From DASPKA01 sp035628335 (GTDB lineage Bacteria; Patescibacteriota; Doudnabacteria; UBA920), in the NCBI GenBank assembly GCA_035628335.1, contig DASPKA010000056.1, positions 1 to 26,477 on the forward strand: a stretch of DNA of 26,477 bases. Reading direction: 5' to 3'. Numbering within the stretch: the stretch's first letter is position 1; each line of letters opens with the position of its first letter. This document shows positions 6,837 through 13,857 of this stretch, in pieces. The notes below the pieces were generated by a model. It ran no database searches. It was not told the DNA's origin and saw only the letters and a list, made by a program, of their open reading frames with translations. The position numbers and the translations under genes are program-made.

Positions 6837-8081
6837 ATGAAACTATTTAAAATCTTTCTTTCAGCTCTTGCTTTGCTCGTAGTGTATTCCGCGACTGCAT
6901 ATGCTGCAGTCCCTGCCCTGCAAACAGCAAAGATCACTGGGCCACATGCAGTCACTTTAACCTTCACTGAACCTACTGTAGCAGCTGCAGTGGACTTTAC
7001 AAATATGACTGGTGACCTGAGTGGTCGCACAGTTCAGAGTGTAAGTGGGATTAATACTAATGTTTTAGTGTTGACTGTAGACGGTCAGCCGCTAAAACCA
7101 AACGCTATAGGCTCTATTGTCTTAAACAGCGGAATTTATAGTACATCTGACAATTCACGTATGGGCACTACTACTAGAAGCGTTGCAGATGGACAGGCAC
7201 CTAGTATAGTTTCCCTGTCAGCTTCAGTGCTAGCTGCAAGCTCACAGGGCTTTGCGTTAGACAAGGGTGGCGACATAGTTACTGTTTCTTTTTCTGCAAA
7301 TGAGCTTATAGACGCCTCTGTGGTAACTATTGCCGGACAGACCGTTACAGCTCCTGGGGCTGGTAGCGGACCCTACAGTGCAAACTATACTATCCCAGCC
7401 TCAAGTGGGTTGAGTACGGTTCCTTTCACTATTAGTGTGCGAGATGCATCTCAGAATACCTCTCCTACGTTCAGCGGATTTATTAGTCTTTCGGCAAGTG
7501 GTGTTGCTCCTACTCCAGTAAGCACCACACCAGTGGTAACTACCCCAGCTTCCGGGACGTCTCAGCCACAGATTTCACAAATCTACCCTGTGCCAACTCC
7601 GAGTCAAACTGCTACACCAATATATACCTTCTACTCAACCACAGCAGGTACCGCGACATATGTAGGAGACTGTACTACCAACAGTTCAGCTGTTGCGGTT
7701 GGAACAAACACAGTGGTATTTAATACACTTGCTGAAGGTGACCATAGTAACTGTGCGCTGACTGTGAAGGATAGCGCTGGCGCTACTTCCAACACGCTCT
7801 TCATACCAGAATTTACAATAGAAACTGGGAGTGGAAGTGTTGAGGGAGAGAGTACGGCAAAGAAGTTTCAATTCACACGTGACTTGAGGTTGAATATGAC
7901 TGGAGAAGATGTTTCTGAGCTGCAAAGGCGCCTGACAAAAGAAGGTTTATATAAAGGGCCTGTTACTGGAAAATTTGGCGCACTTACCCGCGCTGCAGTG
8001 GTCGCCTACCAAAAGAAAAACAAGCTCAAGCAATTAGGAGTGGTCGGTCCCGGGACTCGCAAACTATTAAACCAAAAATAA
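6837..8081 (+). CDS. Secreted Ig-like protein with C-terminal peptidoglycan-binding domain
   Basis: A 414-residue exported protein. The signal peptide is at about residues 1-23 (KLFKIFLSALALLVVYSATAYA). Beta-rich Ig-like modules occupy about 24-330, Thr/Ser/Val-rich and joined by a Pro/Thr linker near 225-245. A PG_binding_1 domain occupies about 345-414, with RLNMTGEDVSELQRRL, then GKFGALTRAAVVAYQKK and VVGPGTRKLL. The last domain binds the cell wall and should hold the protein on the surface. This arrangement is frequent in Parcubacteria-type genomes. No catalytic domain is visible, so adhesion or a structural role is the safest reading. It follows the FKBP gene by 24 bp and may be co-transcribed, although a TATACT lies just upstream of its ATG. 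Confidence 0.88.
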   Translation: MKLFKIFLSALALLVVYSATAYAAVPALQTAKITGPHAVTLTFTEPTVAAAVDFTNMTGDLSGRTVQSVSGINTNVLVLTVDGQPLKPNAIGSIVLNSGIYSTSDNSRMGTTTRSVADGQAPSIVSLSASVLAASSQGFALDKGGDIVTVSFSANELIDASVVTIAGQTVTAPGAGSGPYSANYTIPASSGLSTVPFTISVRDASQNTSPTFSGFISLSASGVAPTPVSTTPVVTTPASGTSQPQISQIYPVPTPSQTATPIYTFYSTTAGTATYVGDCTTNSSAVAVGTNTVVFNTLAEGDHSNCALTVKDSAGATSNTLFIPEFTIETGSGSVEGESTAKKFQFTRDLRLNMTGEDVSELQRRLTKEGLYKGPVTGKFGALTRAAVVAYQKKNKLKQLGVVGPGTRKLLNQK

Positions 8082-8117
8082 TACTAAAAAACCGCTTGCC
8101 CAGCGGTTTTTTAGTAT
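8081..8117. terminator. Bidirectional terminator between convergent secreted-protein genes
   Basis: Arms ATACTAAAAAACCGC (8081-8095) and GCGGTTTTTTAGTAT (8103-8117) are perfect. They can serve both strands. Confidence 0.9.
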
Positions 8118-8149
8118 TGAAAATTATCTGTATGGTTTTAGCGCCGACT

Positions 8150-9379
8150 CTATTTCAGGTTTACTAAAATATCGTGGAGAGTTCCATCATTGAGAATAAC
8201 GCGGAATTTATTTACGCCTTTTTTAAGTTGGTTTCCATTTGCAGCTACGTAGTAGAAGTACTCTGACGTGGTAGGATTGTACGCAAAGTTATTTCCGGAG
8301 TTTTTCGTATTACCTGGTTTGGCTGGCGAACCGTTACTAAAAACTGAAGGGTTTATGTAGAACTGAGCAGATGCACTTGGAATTGAAACTCCGTTTGTGT
8401 CCACAATTTTGAAACGAATTAGTACTGGACTGCCAAAGATTCCACTGCTTGCACCTCCGAGTGGAGACATAACATTAACAAAATTGTACTGGACAACGGA
8501 GTAAGTGATTATCTGAGTAGTTATGTTGCCCGCATGGTCCACGACGTTTATAGTAATGGTCTTCGTGCCTACGCTGGAGGTGTCTATGTTTGTTCCGTTA
8601 GGTGTGCTACCAGTATTTGCTGCAATCCCTGACAATAGGTCCGATGCAGTCCAGTTAATAGGCACTACTTGGCCTAAGGTGTAAACACCACCCTCAGTCA
8701 CTCCCGATACCGTGACGGTTGGTGCGGTTTTATCTAGCTTTAACGTTACACTGGAAGATGCAGTTCCGCCTGCTGAGGTGGCGGTGCAAGCTGAGGTTGC
8801 TGCCAGTGTTTCCGTAGTTAGTGTAAATGGATTACAGCCATCAAGTGTAACTGCTGACTCTGGGTCTGTCACGGTCCAGGAGATAGAAGTGTTAACGTTA
8901 CTCCAGCCGGCTGCGTTTGGTGCTGGGGTTACAGTAGATATGATAACGGGCGGTGTAGAATCTGTAATCTCTACAAGGAGTGTTGCTTGAATCCAGTCAA
9001 ACAGCGACCCGGGTTTTCCGCCATTAGTGGTTACAGAAATAATATATGAACCTGCTTGGTTTGCGGTAAAGGTGACGGGCTGGTCTGCGCCACATTGGGT
9101 ATAAAAGAGAAGATTTTGTGATGGTGTTAATCCTGGTGCGGTGTTTATTACTACAGTAACTGGGTTATTGTTGTTTGCATTACAGTTCGGTATGTCACCT
9201 TGAGGAAGAGTGTCCGAGGCTGCTATACGATAGTTAAGCGTAATGGGGGTTCCAAAGGGAACCGATATACTTGAAGTGTTTACATCATCCCTCACTCTAT
9301 CTGCTTTTGCTTCCTCTGCATGGAAGCTTGCGAATACCACGCCTGCAAAAAGCAAAGCGTATCCTAAATTCTTTTTCAT
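8150..9379 (-). CDS. Secreted Ig-like/PxKF-like surface protein
   Basis: A 409-residue exported protein. The signal peptide is about residues 1-26 (KKNLGYALLFAGVVFASFHAEEAKA). A first beta module has a CxxC-poor fold with paired cysteines near 63 and 95. Two Ig-like repeats follow: one begins TPPVIISTVTPAPN, the other KTAPTVTVSGVTEGG. The C-terminal ~110 residues resemble the PxKF domain (FGSPVLIRFKIVDTNGVSI) and end with a beta hairpin (NKFRVILNDGTLHDILVNL). Such proteins are surface-exposed, and a catalytic role is not apparent. A very good promoter lies upstream. The AGGGAG ribosome site is about 15 nt from the ATG, longer than usual. It converges with the peptidoglycan-binding protein gene. 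Confidence 0.85.
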   Translation of the reverse strand: MKKNLGYALLFAGVVFASFHAEEAKADRVRDDVNTSSISVPFGTPITLNYRIAASDTLPQGDIPNCNANNNNPVTVVINTAPGLTPSQNLLFYTQCGADQPVTFTANQAGSYIISVTTNGGKPGSLFDWIQATLLVEITDSTPPVIISTVTPAPNAAGWSNVNTSISWTVTDPESAVTLDGCNPFTLTTETLAATSACTATSAGGTASSSVTLKLDKTAPTVTVSGVTEGGVYTLGQVVPINWTASDLLSGIAANTGSTPNGTNIDTSSVGTKTITINVVDHAGNITTQIITYSVVQYNFVNVMSPLGGASSGIFGSPVLIRFKIVDTNGVSIPSASAQFYINPSVFSNGSPAKPGNTKNSGNNFAYNPTTSEYFYYVAANGNQLKKGVNKFRVILNDGTLHDILVNLK

Positions 9380-9421
9380 GCTGTACGTTCTTTTCTCCCT
9401 CTAACGATTAATGGTGTTATA

Positions 9422-9450
9422 ACCATATCTTGAGGTTGTGCATTTGTCAA
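9422..9450 (-). promoter_or_regulatory. Strong promoter of the 8150-9379 gene
   Basis: On the minus strand, a consensus TTGACA (9445-9450), a 17-bp spacer and TATGGT (9422-9427). The inverted repeat ATGGT/ACCAT (9411-9426) overlaps the -10 and could bind a regulator. Confidence 0.75.
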
Positions 9451-9543
9451 AATTGCCTATATTTAGGCCATTTTTTGTGTTCATACAAATTTAACTGTAC
9501 TCCCGTATAGTTGAAGTAATTAAAGAAAGAAAGGAGTGTGCTT

Positions 9544-9930
9544 ATGGACACGATCACATACAATCGCATAACAAAACCTTCTTACCGGGGCATGCGATTT
9601 GTGCAATATGTTTTAGGGATAATAGAAGGAGTGCTTGCATTACGTTTGTTCCTAAGATTGTTTGGAGCTAATGCCGCGGCAGCGTTTACGGACTTTGTCT
9701 ATACGCTTTCTGCACCACTCGTACAACCGTTCATAAGCGTCTTCCGTGTGCAGCAGGTAGAAGGAATGGTCTTTGAGTGGACCACTGTACTTGCTATGGT
9801 AGTGTACTGGCTCATAGCAGAAGCAATTATTCGCCTCATTGCAATCCGTGACCAGCCTGCTCGTACTGAAACAGTTATTGGTATGAGGCCGCAAGATGGA
9901 GGGGTTATTACTAAGCATGTAATTAGATAA
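9544..9930 (+). CDS. YggT-family integral membrane protein
   Basis: A 128-residue membrane protein. Two or three helices are visible, at about residues 18-42 (FVQYVLGIIEGVLALRLFLRLFG), in the centre and at about 80-100 (TTVLAMVVYWLIAEAIIRLIAI). The central YTLSAPLVQPFISVF matches the conserved Pro-containing core of YggT proteins. The family is linked to membrane organisation, osmotic stress and cell division in other bacteria, and its precise activity is unknown. ATG 9544 is chosen because AAAGGAG lies 7 nt upstream; a GTG at 9538 is too close to that site. A 35-residue acidic gene with its own AAAGGAG follows after 22 bp. Confidence 0.85.
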   Translation: MDTITYNRITKPSYRGMRFVQYVLGIIEGVLALRLFLRLFGANAAAAFTDFVYTLSAPLVQPFISVFRVQQVEGMVFEWTTVLAMVVYWLIAEAIIRLIAIRDQPARTETVIGMRPQDGGVITKHVIR

Positions 9931-9952
9931 CTATTACATGAAAGGAGATGAT

Positions 9953-10060
9953 ATGAATACATTCTACAGGGACACCACGCAGTCCCCAGGGGACAACAGT
10001 CCAAAAAAAGACAATGACAAGTGGGATTTTGACGCTTGGGAACCTACTGTAACTGATTAA
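9953..10060 (+). CDS. Small acidic hydrophilic protein (35 aa)
   Basis: A short frame with an excellent ribosome site (AAAGGAG 6 nt before the ATG), 22 bp after the YggT gene. The product is rich in Asp, Pro, Thr and Trp (KKDNDKWDFDAWEPTVTD), has no membrane segment and is probably disordered. Its function is unknown. Position and ribosome site suggest a co-transcribed partner of YggT. Confidence 0.6.
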   Translation: MNTFYRDTTQSPGDNSPKKDNDKWDFDAWEPTVTD

Positions 10061-10084
10061 AAGAACTAACTTAATTAATTAAGT

Positions 10085-10241
10085 CCCGGCCTGCTTGCCA
10101 GAGTGTGTACACCTCTTTCACTCGAAGAGACCTAGTGAGTACGTGACATTGTACCAGGGTAGACCCCTGGCTCCATGCCACTACTCTGCTGTCCCGAGCG
10201 GCAGAGACTGTGCTGCTGTTTTAGGCAAGTATGGCACCGGG
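10085..10241 (+). ncRNA. Candidate structured RNA: leader of the GlsB/YeaQ gene or a 6S-like RNA
   Basis: This stretch has no convincing coding frame, is visibly more GC-rich than its flanks, and folds well by eye. A closing stem pairs CCCGG (10085-10089) with CCGGG (10237-10241), CC with GG (10233-10234), and CTTGCC (10094-10099) with GGCAAG (10224-10229). At the midpoint is hairpin CCAGGG-TAGAC-CCCTGG (10154-10170). On the 3' side, CTCTGCTG (10184-10191) pairs with CGGCAGAG (10199-10206); the latter could instead pair with CTGCTG (10213-10218), giving a switch. The closing stem includes part of the GGGAAG ribosome site of the next gene. A 16-bp palindrome of A/T character (10069-10084) precedes it. 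I match it to no known RNA family. Confidence 0.5.
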
Positions 10242-10254
10242 AAGAAAAAAATAT

Positions 10255-10512
10255 ATGGGAATCTTACTTTGGATTATATTTGGAGCACTTGCAGGTTGGA
10301 TAGCGTCTCTCATTATGGGTACTGACGCCAGGCAGGGTACAGGTATGAATATTATCGTAGGTATAGTCGGTGCGGTATTAGGAGGCCTGCTTATGAGGCT
10401 TATTGGCCAGGCAGGCGTAACAGGGTTTAACTTGTACAGCTTCATTGTTTCTGTGCTTGGCGCTATTATCCTCATTGGTCTTATTCGCGCCATTCGTTCG
10501 CCAGTTTCCTAA
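10255..10512 (+). CDS. GlsB/YeaQ/YmgE-family membrane protein
   Basis: An 85-residue, very hydrophobic protein with three helices and the Gly-rich pattern of the family (MGILLWIIFGALAGWIASLI, then GMNIIVGIVGAVLGGLLM, then a last helix ending in ILIGLIRAI). Family members are induced by stress in many bacteria; their molecular function is not settled, and the old transglycosylase-associated name is not evidence for an enzyme. The start at 10255 fits the family and has GGGAAG 10 nt upstream. An in-frame ATG at 10231 would add eight basic residues and would lie inside the RNA closing stem. Access to the ribosome site may be controlled by that structure. Confidence 0.83.
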   Translation: MGILLWIIFGALAGWIASLIMGTDARQGTGMNIIVGIVGAVLGGLLMRLIGQAGVTGFNLYSFIVSVLGAIILIGLIRAIRSPVS

Positions 10513-10534
10513 CAGAAAAATTTGGGTCGAGGGG

Positions 10535-10569
10535 AAAAACCACTCCGATAATTAATCGGGGTGGTTTTT
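10535..10569 (+). terminator. Rho-independent terminator
   Basis: AAAACCACTCCGAT pairs with ATCGGGGTGGTTTT (one G-U) around a short AT-rich loop and ends in a T run, 22 bp after the GlsB-like gene. Confidence 0.88.
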
Positions 10570-10572
10570 AAA

Positions 10573-10602
10573 TTGCAATTTACAGCAAAAAATTTGTATA
10601 AT
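10573..10602 (+). promoter_or_regulatory. Promoter of the 97-aa membrane protein gene
   Basis: TTGCAA (10573-10578), an 18-bp spacer and TATAAT (10597-10602), then GAAAGGAG before the ATG at 10625. Confidence 0.65.
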
Positions 10603-10624
10603 GTCTCAAAGAAAGGAGATTTGA

Positions 10625-10918
10625 ATGGCACGAAAGAGTTCGGTTGGAGTTGATTTGGCAGGGTTAGTTTCCTTGCTGGCAGTGTTGGTTTTTCTTTTTC
10701 CGGGAGATGGGAATACAGAACCCGGAGAACCCAGACCAGTGTTTCGCGTGATTTTTATAGCAGCTGTCTTTGGTGGACTGTTCACGTTTCTCTGGTTTGG
10801 AGTCACCGTGCTTCCGGCATGGGTGTTCTTACATAAAATTACCCTGTGCCTAACCGGCGCATTGACGGTGTTATACATGGTCAAAGCAGCATACAATATC
10901 ACTCTGAACAGAAATTAG
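10625..10918 (+). CDS. Small membrane protein of unknown function (97 aa)
   Basis: Three hydrophobic segments are visible: about residues 9-26 (DLAGLVSLLAVLVFLFPG), 41-67 (FRVIFIAAVFGGLFTFLWFGV) and 72-92. A charged loop with GDGNTEPGEPRP lies between the first two. I recognise no family. Own promoter, strong GAAAGGAG ribosome site 6-7 nt before the ATG, and own terminator make it a reliable monocistronic gene. It belongs to a run of small membrane proteins (YggT, GlsB-like), which suggests but does not prove a shared envelope role. Confidence 0.72.
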   Translation: MARKSSVGVDLAGLVSLLAVLVFLFPGDGNTEPGEPRPVFRVIFIAAVFGGLFTFLWFGVTVLPAWVFLHKITLCLTGALTVLYMVKAAYNITLNRN

Positions 10919-10944
10919 GTGGATAGCTCACCTAAAAAATAAAG

Positions 10945-10984
10945 CGAGCAGAAAAGAATGTTTAGTTCCTTTCTGCTCGTTTTT
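10945..10984. terminator. Bidirectional terminator between convergent genes
   Basis: CGAGCAGAAAAGAA (10945-10958) pairs with TTCCTTTCTGCTCG (10966-10979) with one mismatch, followed by TTTTT. A-rich sequence on the other side lets it serve the minus-strand gene as well. Confidence 0.85.
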
Positions 10985-10986
10985 GA

Positions 10987-11712
10987 TTACGATCTTTCGA
11001 GCACTACCAGTCGTGCCCTGGCCAGACCAAGGTATTCTTCGTAGGTTATGTCGGGAAATTGATTTTCCACATAGTCTTCGTAATGGTCTTTTAGCTTATC
11101 TCCTTCCACGCGAAGTGTATACAAGGCCCCTTGCAAGATTGCGGCGTCAAGGCGATAAACGCTCTGCACATCCCCGTACGTTGCTTGTCGTGCCATTGTC
11201 AGGGTCTTAATCAGATGCTTGTCGAATACTTTTCCGAGACGGGATTTGATTATTCTACGAAGCTCTGCTGAGCCTGAAGCACATAGGCTTCTGCTCCACC
11301 TTCGGCAAAGCTCTGTAATGTTATCTTCGGTCCCAATGCCAACCCAGATGTTAGGTGCAGCCATGCCCCAAGTTAGCAGTCCGGGTGTGCGCGGAAGTCG
11401 TTCCGTCGGGATTCTGAGTTTCTTAAACACGCTTTCTCTGGCCAAAAAGGCCATTGCTTTTTCTGGAACAGGGAACCATGTCATAAGTAAAGTCCATCTT
11501 CCTTCTTCAAGCCATCCCTCCCATTCAGCTTCTGTGCCGAATTCTTGCAATGAAGCGTTTGGGCCTAACTTGCCGTACCTCGCGTTCTTGTCCCGCGTTA
11601 TTGTGCGGGATTGCGTGGCAAAGATGTTCGGGTCGGTGAAGATGGCATTGCCATCCACCCCCACGATCTCAAGACCCTGAAGGTCAGGGCCAGTAATTTT
11701 CCAATTTTCCAT
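10987..11712 (-). CDS. Hypothetical soluble protein (241 aa)
   Basis: I recognise no family. The protein is soluble, with a Trp-rich first half (AEWEGWLEEGRWTLLMTWFPVPEKA and LLTWGMAAPNIWVGIG) and a helical, basic second half (SGSAELRRIIKSRLGKVFDKHL) that ends in an acidic-to-hydrophobic tail (ITYEEYLGLARARLVVLE). The start has an AGGAG ribosome site 6 nt upstream, and an extended -10 (TGGTATACT, minus strand, near 11753-11761) lies further up. It diverges from the membrane protein gene at 11820 and has its own terminator. Confidence 0.72.
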   Translation of the reverse strand: MENWKITGPDLQGLEIVGVDGNAIFTDPNIFATQSRTITRDKNARYGKLGPNASLQEFGTEAEWEGWLEEGRWTLLMTWFPVPEKAMAFLARESVFKKLRIPTERLPRTPGLLTWGMAAPNIWVGIGTEDNITELCRRWSRSLCASGSAELRRIIKSRLGKVFDKHLIKTLTMARQATYGDVQSVYRLDAAILQGALYTLRVEGDKLKDHYEDYVENQFPDITYEEYLGLARARLVVLERS

Positions 11713-11819
11713 TCAAATCTCCTATGTAAGCTGTTCGGTTTTTACTAGGAGCAGTATACCATAAATGTATTTTTAATATATAATTAGATACTATACAAAG
11801 GTAATGAAAAGGAGGTTTC

Positions 11820-12434
11820 ATGAAATTGGACATATTTAGAGAGCTGGTTAGTTTTATTGACCAGTCTGCCATTTCTTGGTTTGAACACTTCTATGCCCGT
11901 TTGCTGTGGGTCAAGGAAGTTGAGCCATACAATTGTGCGCTCGTTTGTTTGCAAACAGCGCTGTTCATAGACTTGTGTTTGATGCCAGGTAATTCTAGCG
12001 GATCCCAAGTCGCCTTTTATGGAATAAATGTTGGTGTGGTAACAATCCTTATCGCGCGTCGGCAGCAACTTTCTTCCTGGGCGATTCAGGAAATGCTAAG
12101 AAACACCGGCTGGATTCAGAGTGCTCGGGTGGGATACCTGGTAGCATTGATATATGAGATCGAGTTGTGTATATTGCAAGTTTTTGCAGGTGAACTGCGC
12201 CTAAAGTCTGTATTCCACATCCTGGTTTTCTTTGCAATCTACTGCGCAATAAATTTTCTATGCGTTGCATTGCCGCCACCCAACCCTGGCCCTGCACCAA
12301 ATTGGCTTGACCTACTCTTAAAGTTTCTCCAAATCAAAAAAGCCCCAAAGCGCGCAAGCGCTTTCGGGCTTTTCATTTTCACCTTTGAATTCGACTCCCT
12401 CGCTTTTCGCTCAGTTGTCCCAGAAAGGGCTTGA
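11820..12434 (+). CDS. Membrane protein of unknown function, reading through a terminator
   Basis: A 204-residue frame with a very good ribosome site (AAAAGGAGG 6 nt before the ATG). Hydrophobic segments lie near residues 41-53, 64-80, 103-123 and 130-152, so up to four membrane helices. They are followed by a Pro-rich stretch (LPPPNPGPAPNW). No family is recognised. The last ~35 codons are suspect: they encode a strong terminator hairpin (12336-12373), and the final 56 bp overlap the convergent ligase gene. A transcript stopped at that hairpin would lack an in-frame stop codon. The true C-terminus may be nearer residue 170 if an indel is present, or the protein may be tagged after non-stop translation. 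Confidence 0.65.
   Translation: MKLDIFRELVSFIDQSAISWFEHFYARLLWVKEVEPYNCALVCLQTALFIDLCLMPGNSSGSQVAFYGINVGVVTILIARRQQLSSWAIQEMLRNTGWIQSARVGYLVALIYEIELCILQVFAGELRLKSVFHILVFFAIYCAINFLCVALPPPNPGPAPNWLDLLLKFLQIKKAPKRASAFGLFIFTFEFDSLAFRSVVPERA
12336..12373. terminator. Strong bidirectional terminator inside the 11820 ORF
   Basis: AAAAAGCCCCAAAGCGC pairs with GCGCTTTCGGGCTTTT (one C-C mismatch) around a GCAA tetraloop, with A and T tracts on each side. It follows the ligase stop codon on the minus strand by 5 nt. Confidence 0.88.
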
Positions 12435-13425
12435 GCTTTGCTGTGGGGTGATACACGCACTCTTGCCACGATTTCTCGTTTGGAGCGCGAATTTGGAAAA
12501 TTCGGGCGTTGACCAAAGTACCTGCTTCGAAACGGCCATGGAAGACTACTTGTAGAACTAAGGGATAAAGCTCTTTATCTAGCAGTGTCTTACGGTCTTC
12601 CACAGTCAGGCCGGAGCTGGTTTTGCCACAATCCACAATCTCTCCAGTTTCTCCATGAATTTGAAGCAAGCAGAGATCCTTCACCAGACCAAGATTTCGC
12701 GGAGCAGATGAGATGGTGTAGTTTCTGACAAAAAAGTCATCCTCTTTTTCTGGTTTCCATTTCCATGAAGTGTTTGGTCGAGGCGTTCGTTTGTGATCTC
12801 CATGAAGTGCATACCCGGATACTCCCCAGCCGTCGTATATAACCAAGCCTTCATGGTTATGTTGTATGACTAATGCTTGCGCTACGTCAAAACTCATGTT
12901 GAGGATTTCAACCGGAAGTATGTGTTTCAGGTTAGGTGGGATATTTGTGTGAATAATGCTGAACCGGTCGTCGTGGGTTAGTTGAGTTACGTCAAGCCCA
13001 TCAATCGTTATAACGTTATACAACATTAACCGTACGATATACTTTTGTTGAAGTGAAATGGCACCAGCGATATCGCTTTTTATGACTTCAGTAAAGGCGG
13101 CATAGTCATCTTTACCGTATTGTTTCTGGACAAATAATTCGCCCGAGAGATGGGTATCTCTACCCGCAAAACCGGTTAGTCCAAGTTCAGCAATAACCGC
13201 GGGAAATTTGTCTGAAATGTTTTTTCCGGTTCGTGAGTAGAGTCTTACTCCCTGTTTTGTTAGAACGGCATTTACTCCATATCCGTTCCGCTTTAGGGTT
13301 AATCGTGCACGTCCTTGCTGTTCCAGCCAGTAGAAAAGTTCATCTTCTGCGGTATTGACCGGCTTAGATGGAACAAAACGTCGGTCTAAGGGTTCAAGTG
13401 AATAGGGAATTCTTTGAGTGTCCAA
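12379..13425 (-). CDS. ATP-dependent DNA/RNA ligase (covalent nucleotidyltransferase)
   Basis: Predicted to seal nicks through an enzyme-adenylate intermediate. The nucleotidyltransferase motifs appear in order: motif I KRNG with nucleophile K45, LYSRTGK at 62-68, LSGELF with E96 (motif III), HEGLVI with E192 (motif IV), and SWKWKPEKEDDF with K222/K224 (motif V). The last ~120 residues are beta-rich and fit an OB-fold (GRFEAGTLVNARIFQIR). With 348 residues it is a compact ligase, separate from the NAD-dependent replicative LigA. Whether it acts on DNA or RNA cannot be told from sequence. The start is TTG at 13425, backed by AAGGAGG 8 nt upstream. It lies near a GIY-YIG protein gene and ends in TGA right before a terminator. 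Confidence 0.88.
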   Translation of the reverse strand: MDTQRIPYSLEPLDRRFVPSKPVNTAEDELFYWLEQQGRARLTLKRNGYGVNAVLTKQGVRLYSRTGKNISDKFPAVIAELGLTGFAGRDTHLSGELFVQKQYGKDDYAAFTEVIKSDIAGAISLQQKYIVRLMLYNVITIDGLDVTQLTHDDRFSIIHTNIPPNLKHILPVEILNMSFDVAQALVIQHNHEGLVIYDGWGVSGYALHGDHKRTPRPNTSWKWKPEKEDDFFVRNYTISSAPRNLGLVKDLCLLQIHGETGEIVDCGKTSSGLTVEDRKTLLDKELYPLVLQVVFHGRFEAGTLVNARIFQIRAPNEKSWQECVYHPTAKLKPFLGQLSEKRGSRIQR

Positions 13426-13498
13426 TCAATGTTCCTCCTTGTTTTGTTGTGGTTTTTCATTTTACTAAAAACTTGCAAAAAGTCAATAGAAACGTTTT

Positions 13499-13531
13499 AA
13501 AAAAACCACTAACTTTGGTTTAGTAGTTTTT
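13499..13531 (-). terminator. Terminator of the GIY-YIG gene
   Basis: On the minus strand AAAAACTACTAAAC pairs with GTTAGTGGTTTTT (one bulge, one G-U), giving a U tail. The stem includes the last codons of the gene. Confidence 0.65.
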
Positions 13532-13763
13532 GAGCTAGCTGTTCTTTTTTAATTTTTGGCCATTTCTTAACCGCTGCCTCCCGTTTCAGCGCTTCGCTTT
13601 TTGTTGGATAAGGTTCGTGATAGACCATTTTCCCACCCCCATGAGTGAAGGTGTACTTTGCTCCGCGTCCTGCGTTATGGAGTTTTTCTCTGGCGTCTAT
13701 GTTGTTTGTGCTTCCGCAGTACAGAGACCCGTCCGCACATCGAAACAAGTAAAAGTAGTACAT
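13509..13763 (-). CDS. GIY-YIG nuclease superfamily protein (YhbQ/UPF0213-like)
   Basis: An 84-residue single-domain protein. The family signature is present as YYFYLFRCADGSLYCGST at residues 2-19 (GIY replaced by FYL, YIG by YCG), followed by the conserved Arg (NIDAREKLHNAGRGAKYT). The GGGKMVYHEPYPTKSEALKREAAVKKW segment holds the conserved Glu region. Small GIY-YIG proteins of this type are metal-dependent nucleases or nuclease relatives acting on DNA; the cellular role is uncertain. TATACT ends 6 nt before the ATG and there is no Shine-Dalgarno sequence, so the mRNA is probably leaderless. Confidence 0.88.
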   Translation of the reverse strand: MYYFYLFRCADGSLYCGSTNNIDAREKLHNAGRGAKYTFTHGGGKMVYHEPYPTKSEALKREAAVKKWPKIKKEQLAQKLLNQS

Positions 13764-13769
13764 AGGTAC

Positions 13770-13818
13770 AGTATACCCGTCTCTGAGGATTGTGTGAAAG
13801 GGTTTTAAATTGTATAGT
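13770..13818. promoter_or_regulatory. Divergent promoters with overlapping -35 boxes
   Basis: Minus strand: TTCACA (13793-13798), 17 bp, TATACT (13770-13775), 6 nt, then the GIY-YIG ATG. Plus strand: TTGTGT (13790-13795), 17 bp, TATAGT (13813-13818), leading to the gene at 13858. The two -35 boxes share three bases, so polymerase can probably use only one at a time. Confidence 0.65.
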
Positions 13819-13857
13819 GTTACGTAAGTTTACCGAAAATCAAAAGGAGTTTGAAAT

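Noticed and set aside
10085..10241. SRP RNA, tmRNA, RNase P or a known riboswitch
   Set aside because: The conserved SRP loop, the tmRNA ends and TPP or cobalamin boxes are not present, and the block is too short for RNase P.
10095..10325. 76-codon plus-strand frame over the structured RNA
   Set aside because: It has no ribosome site, runs into the GlsB-like gene in another frame, and its composition follows the hairpins.
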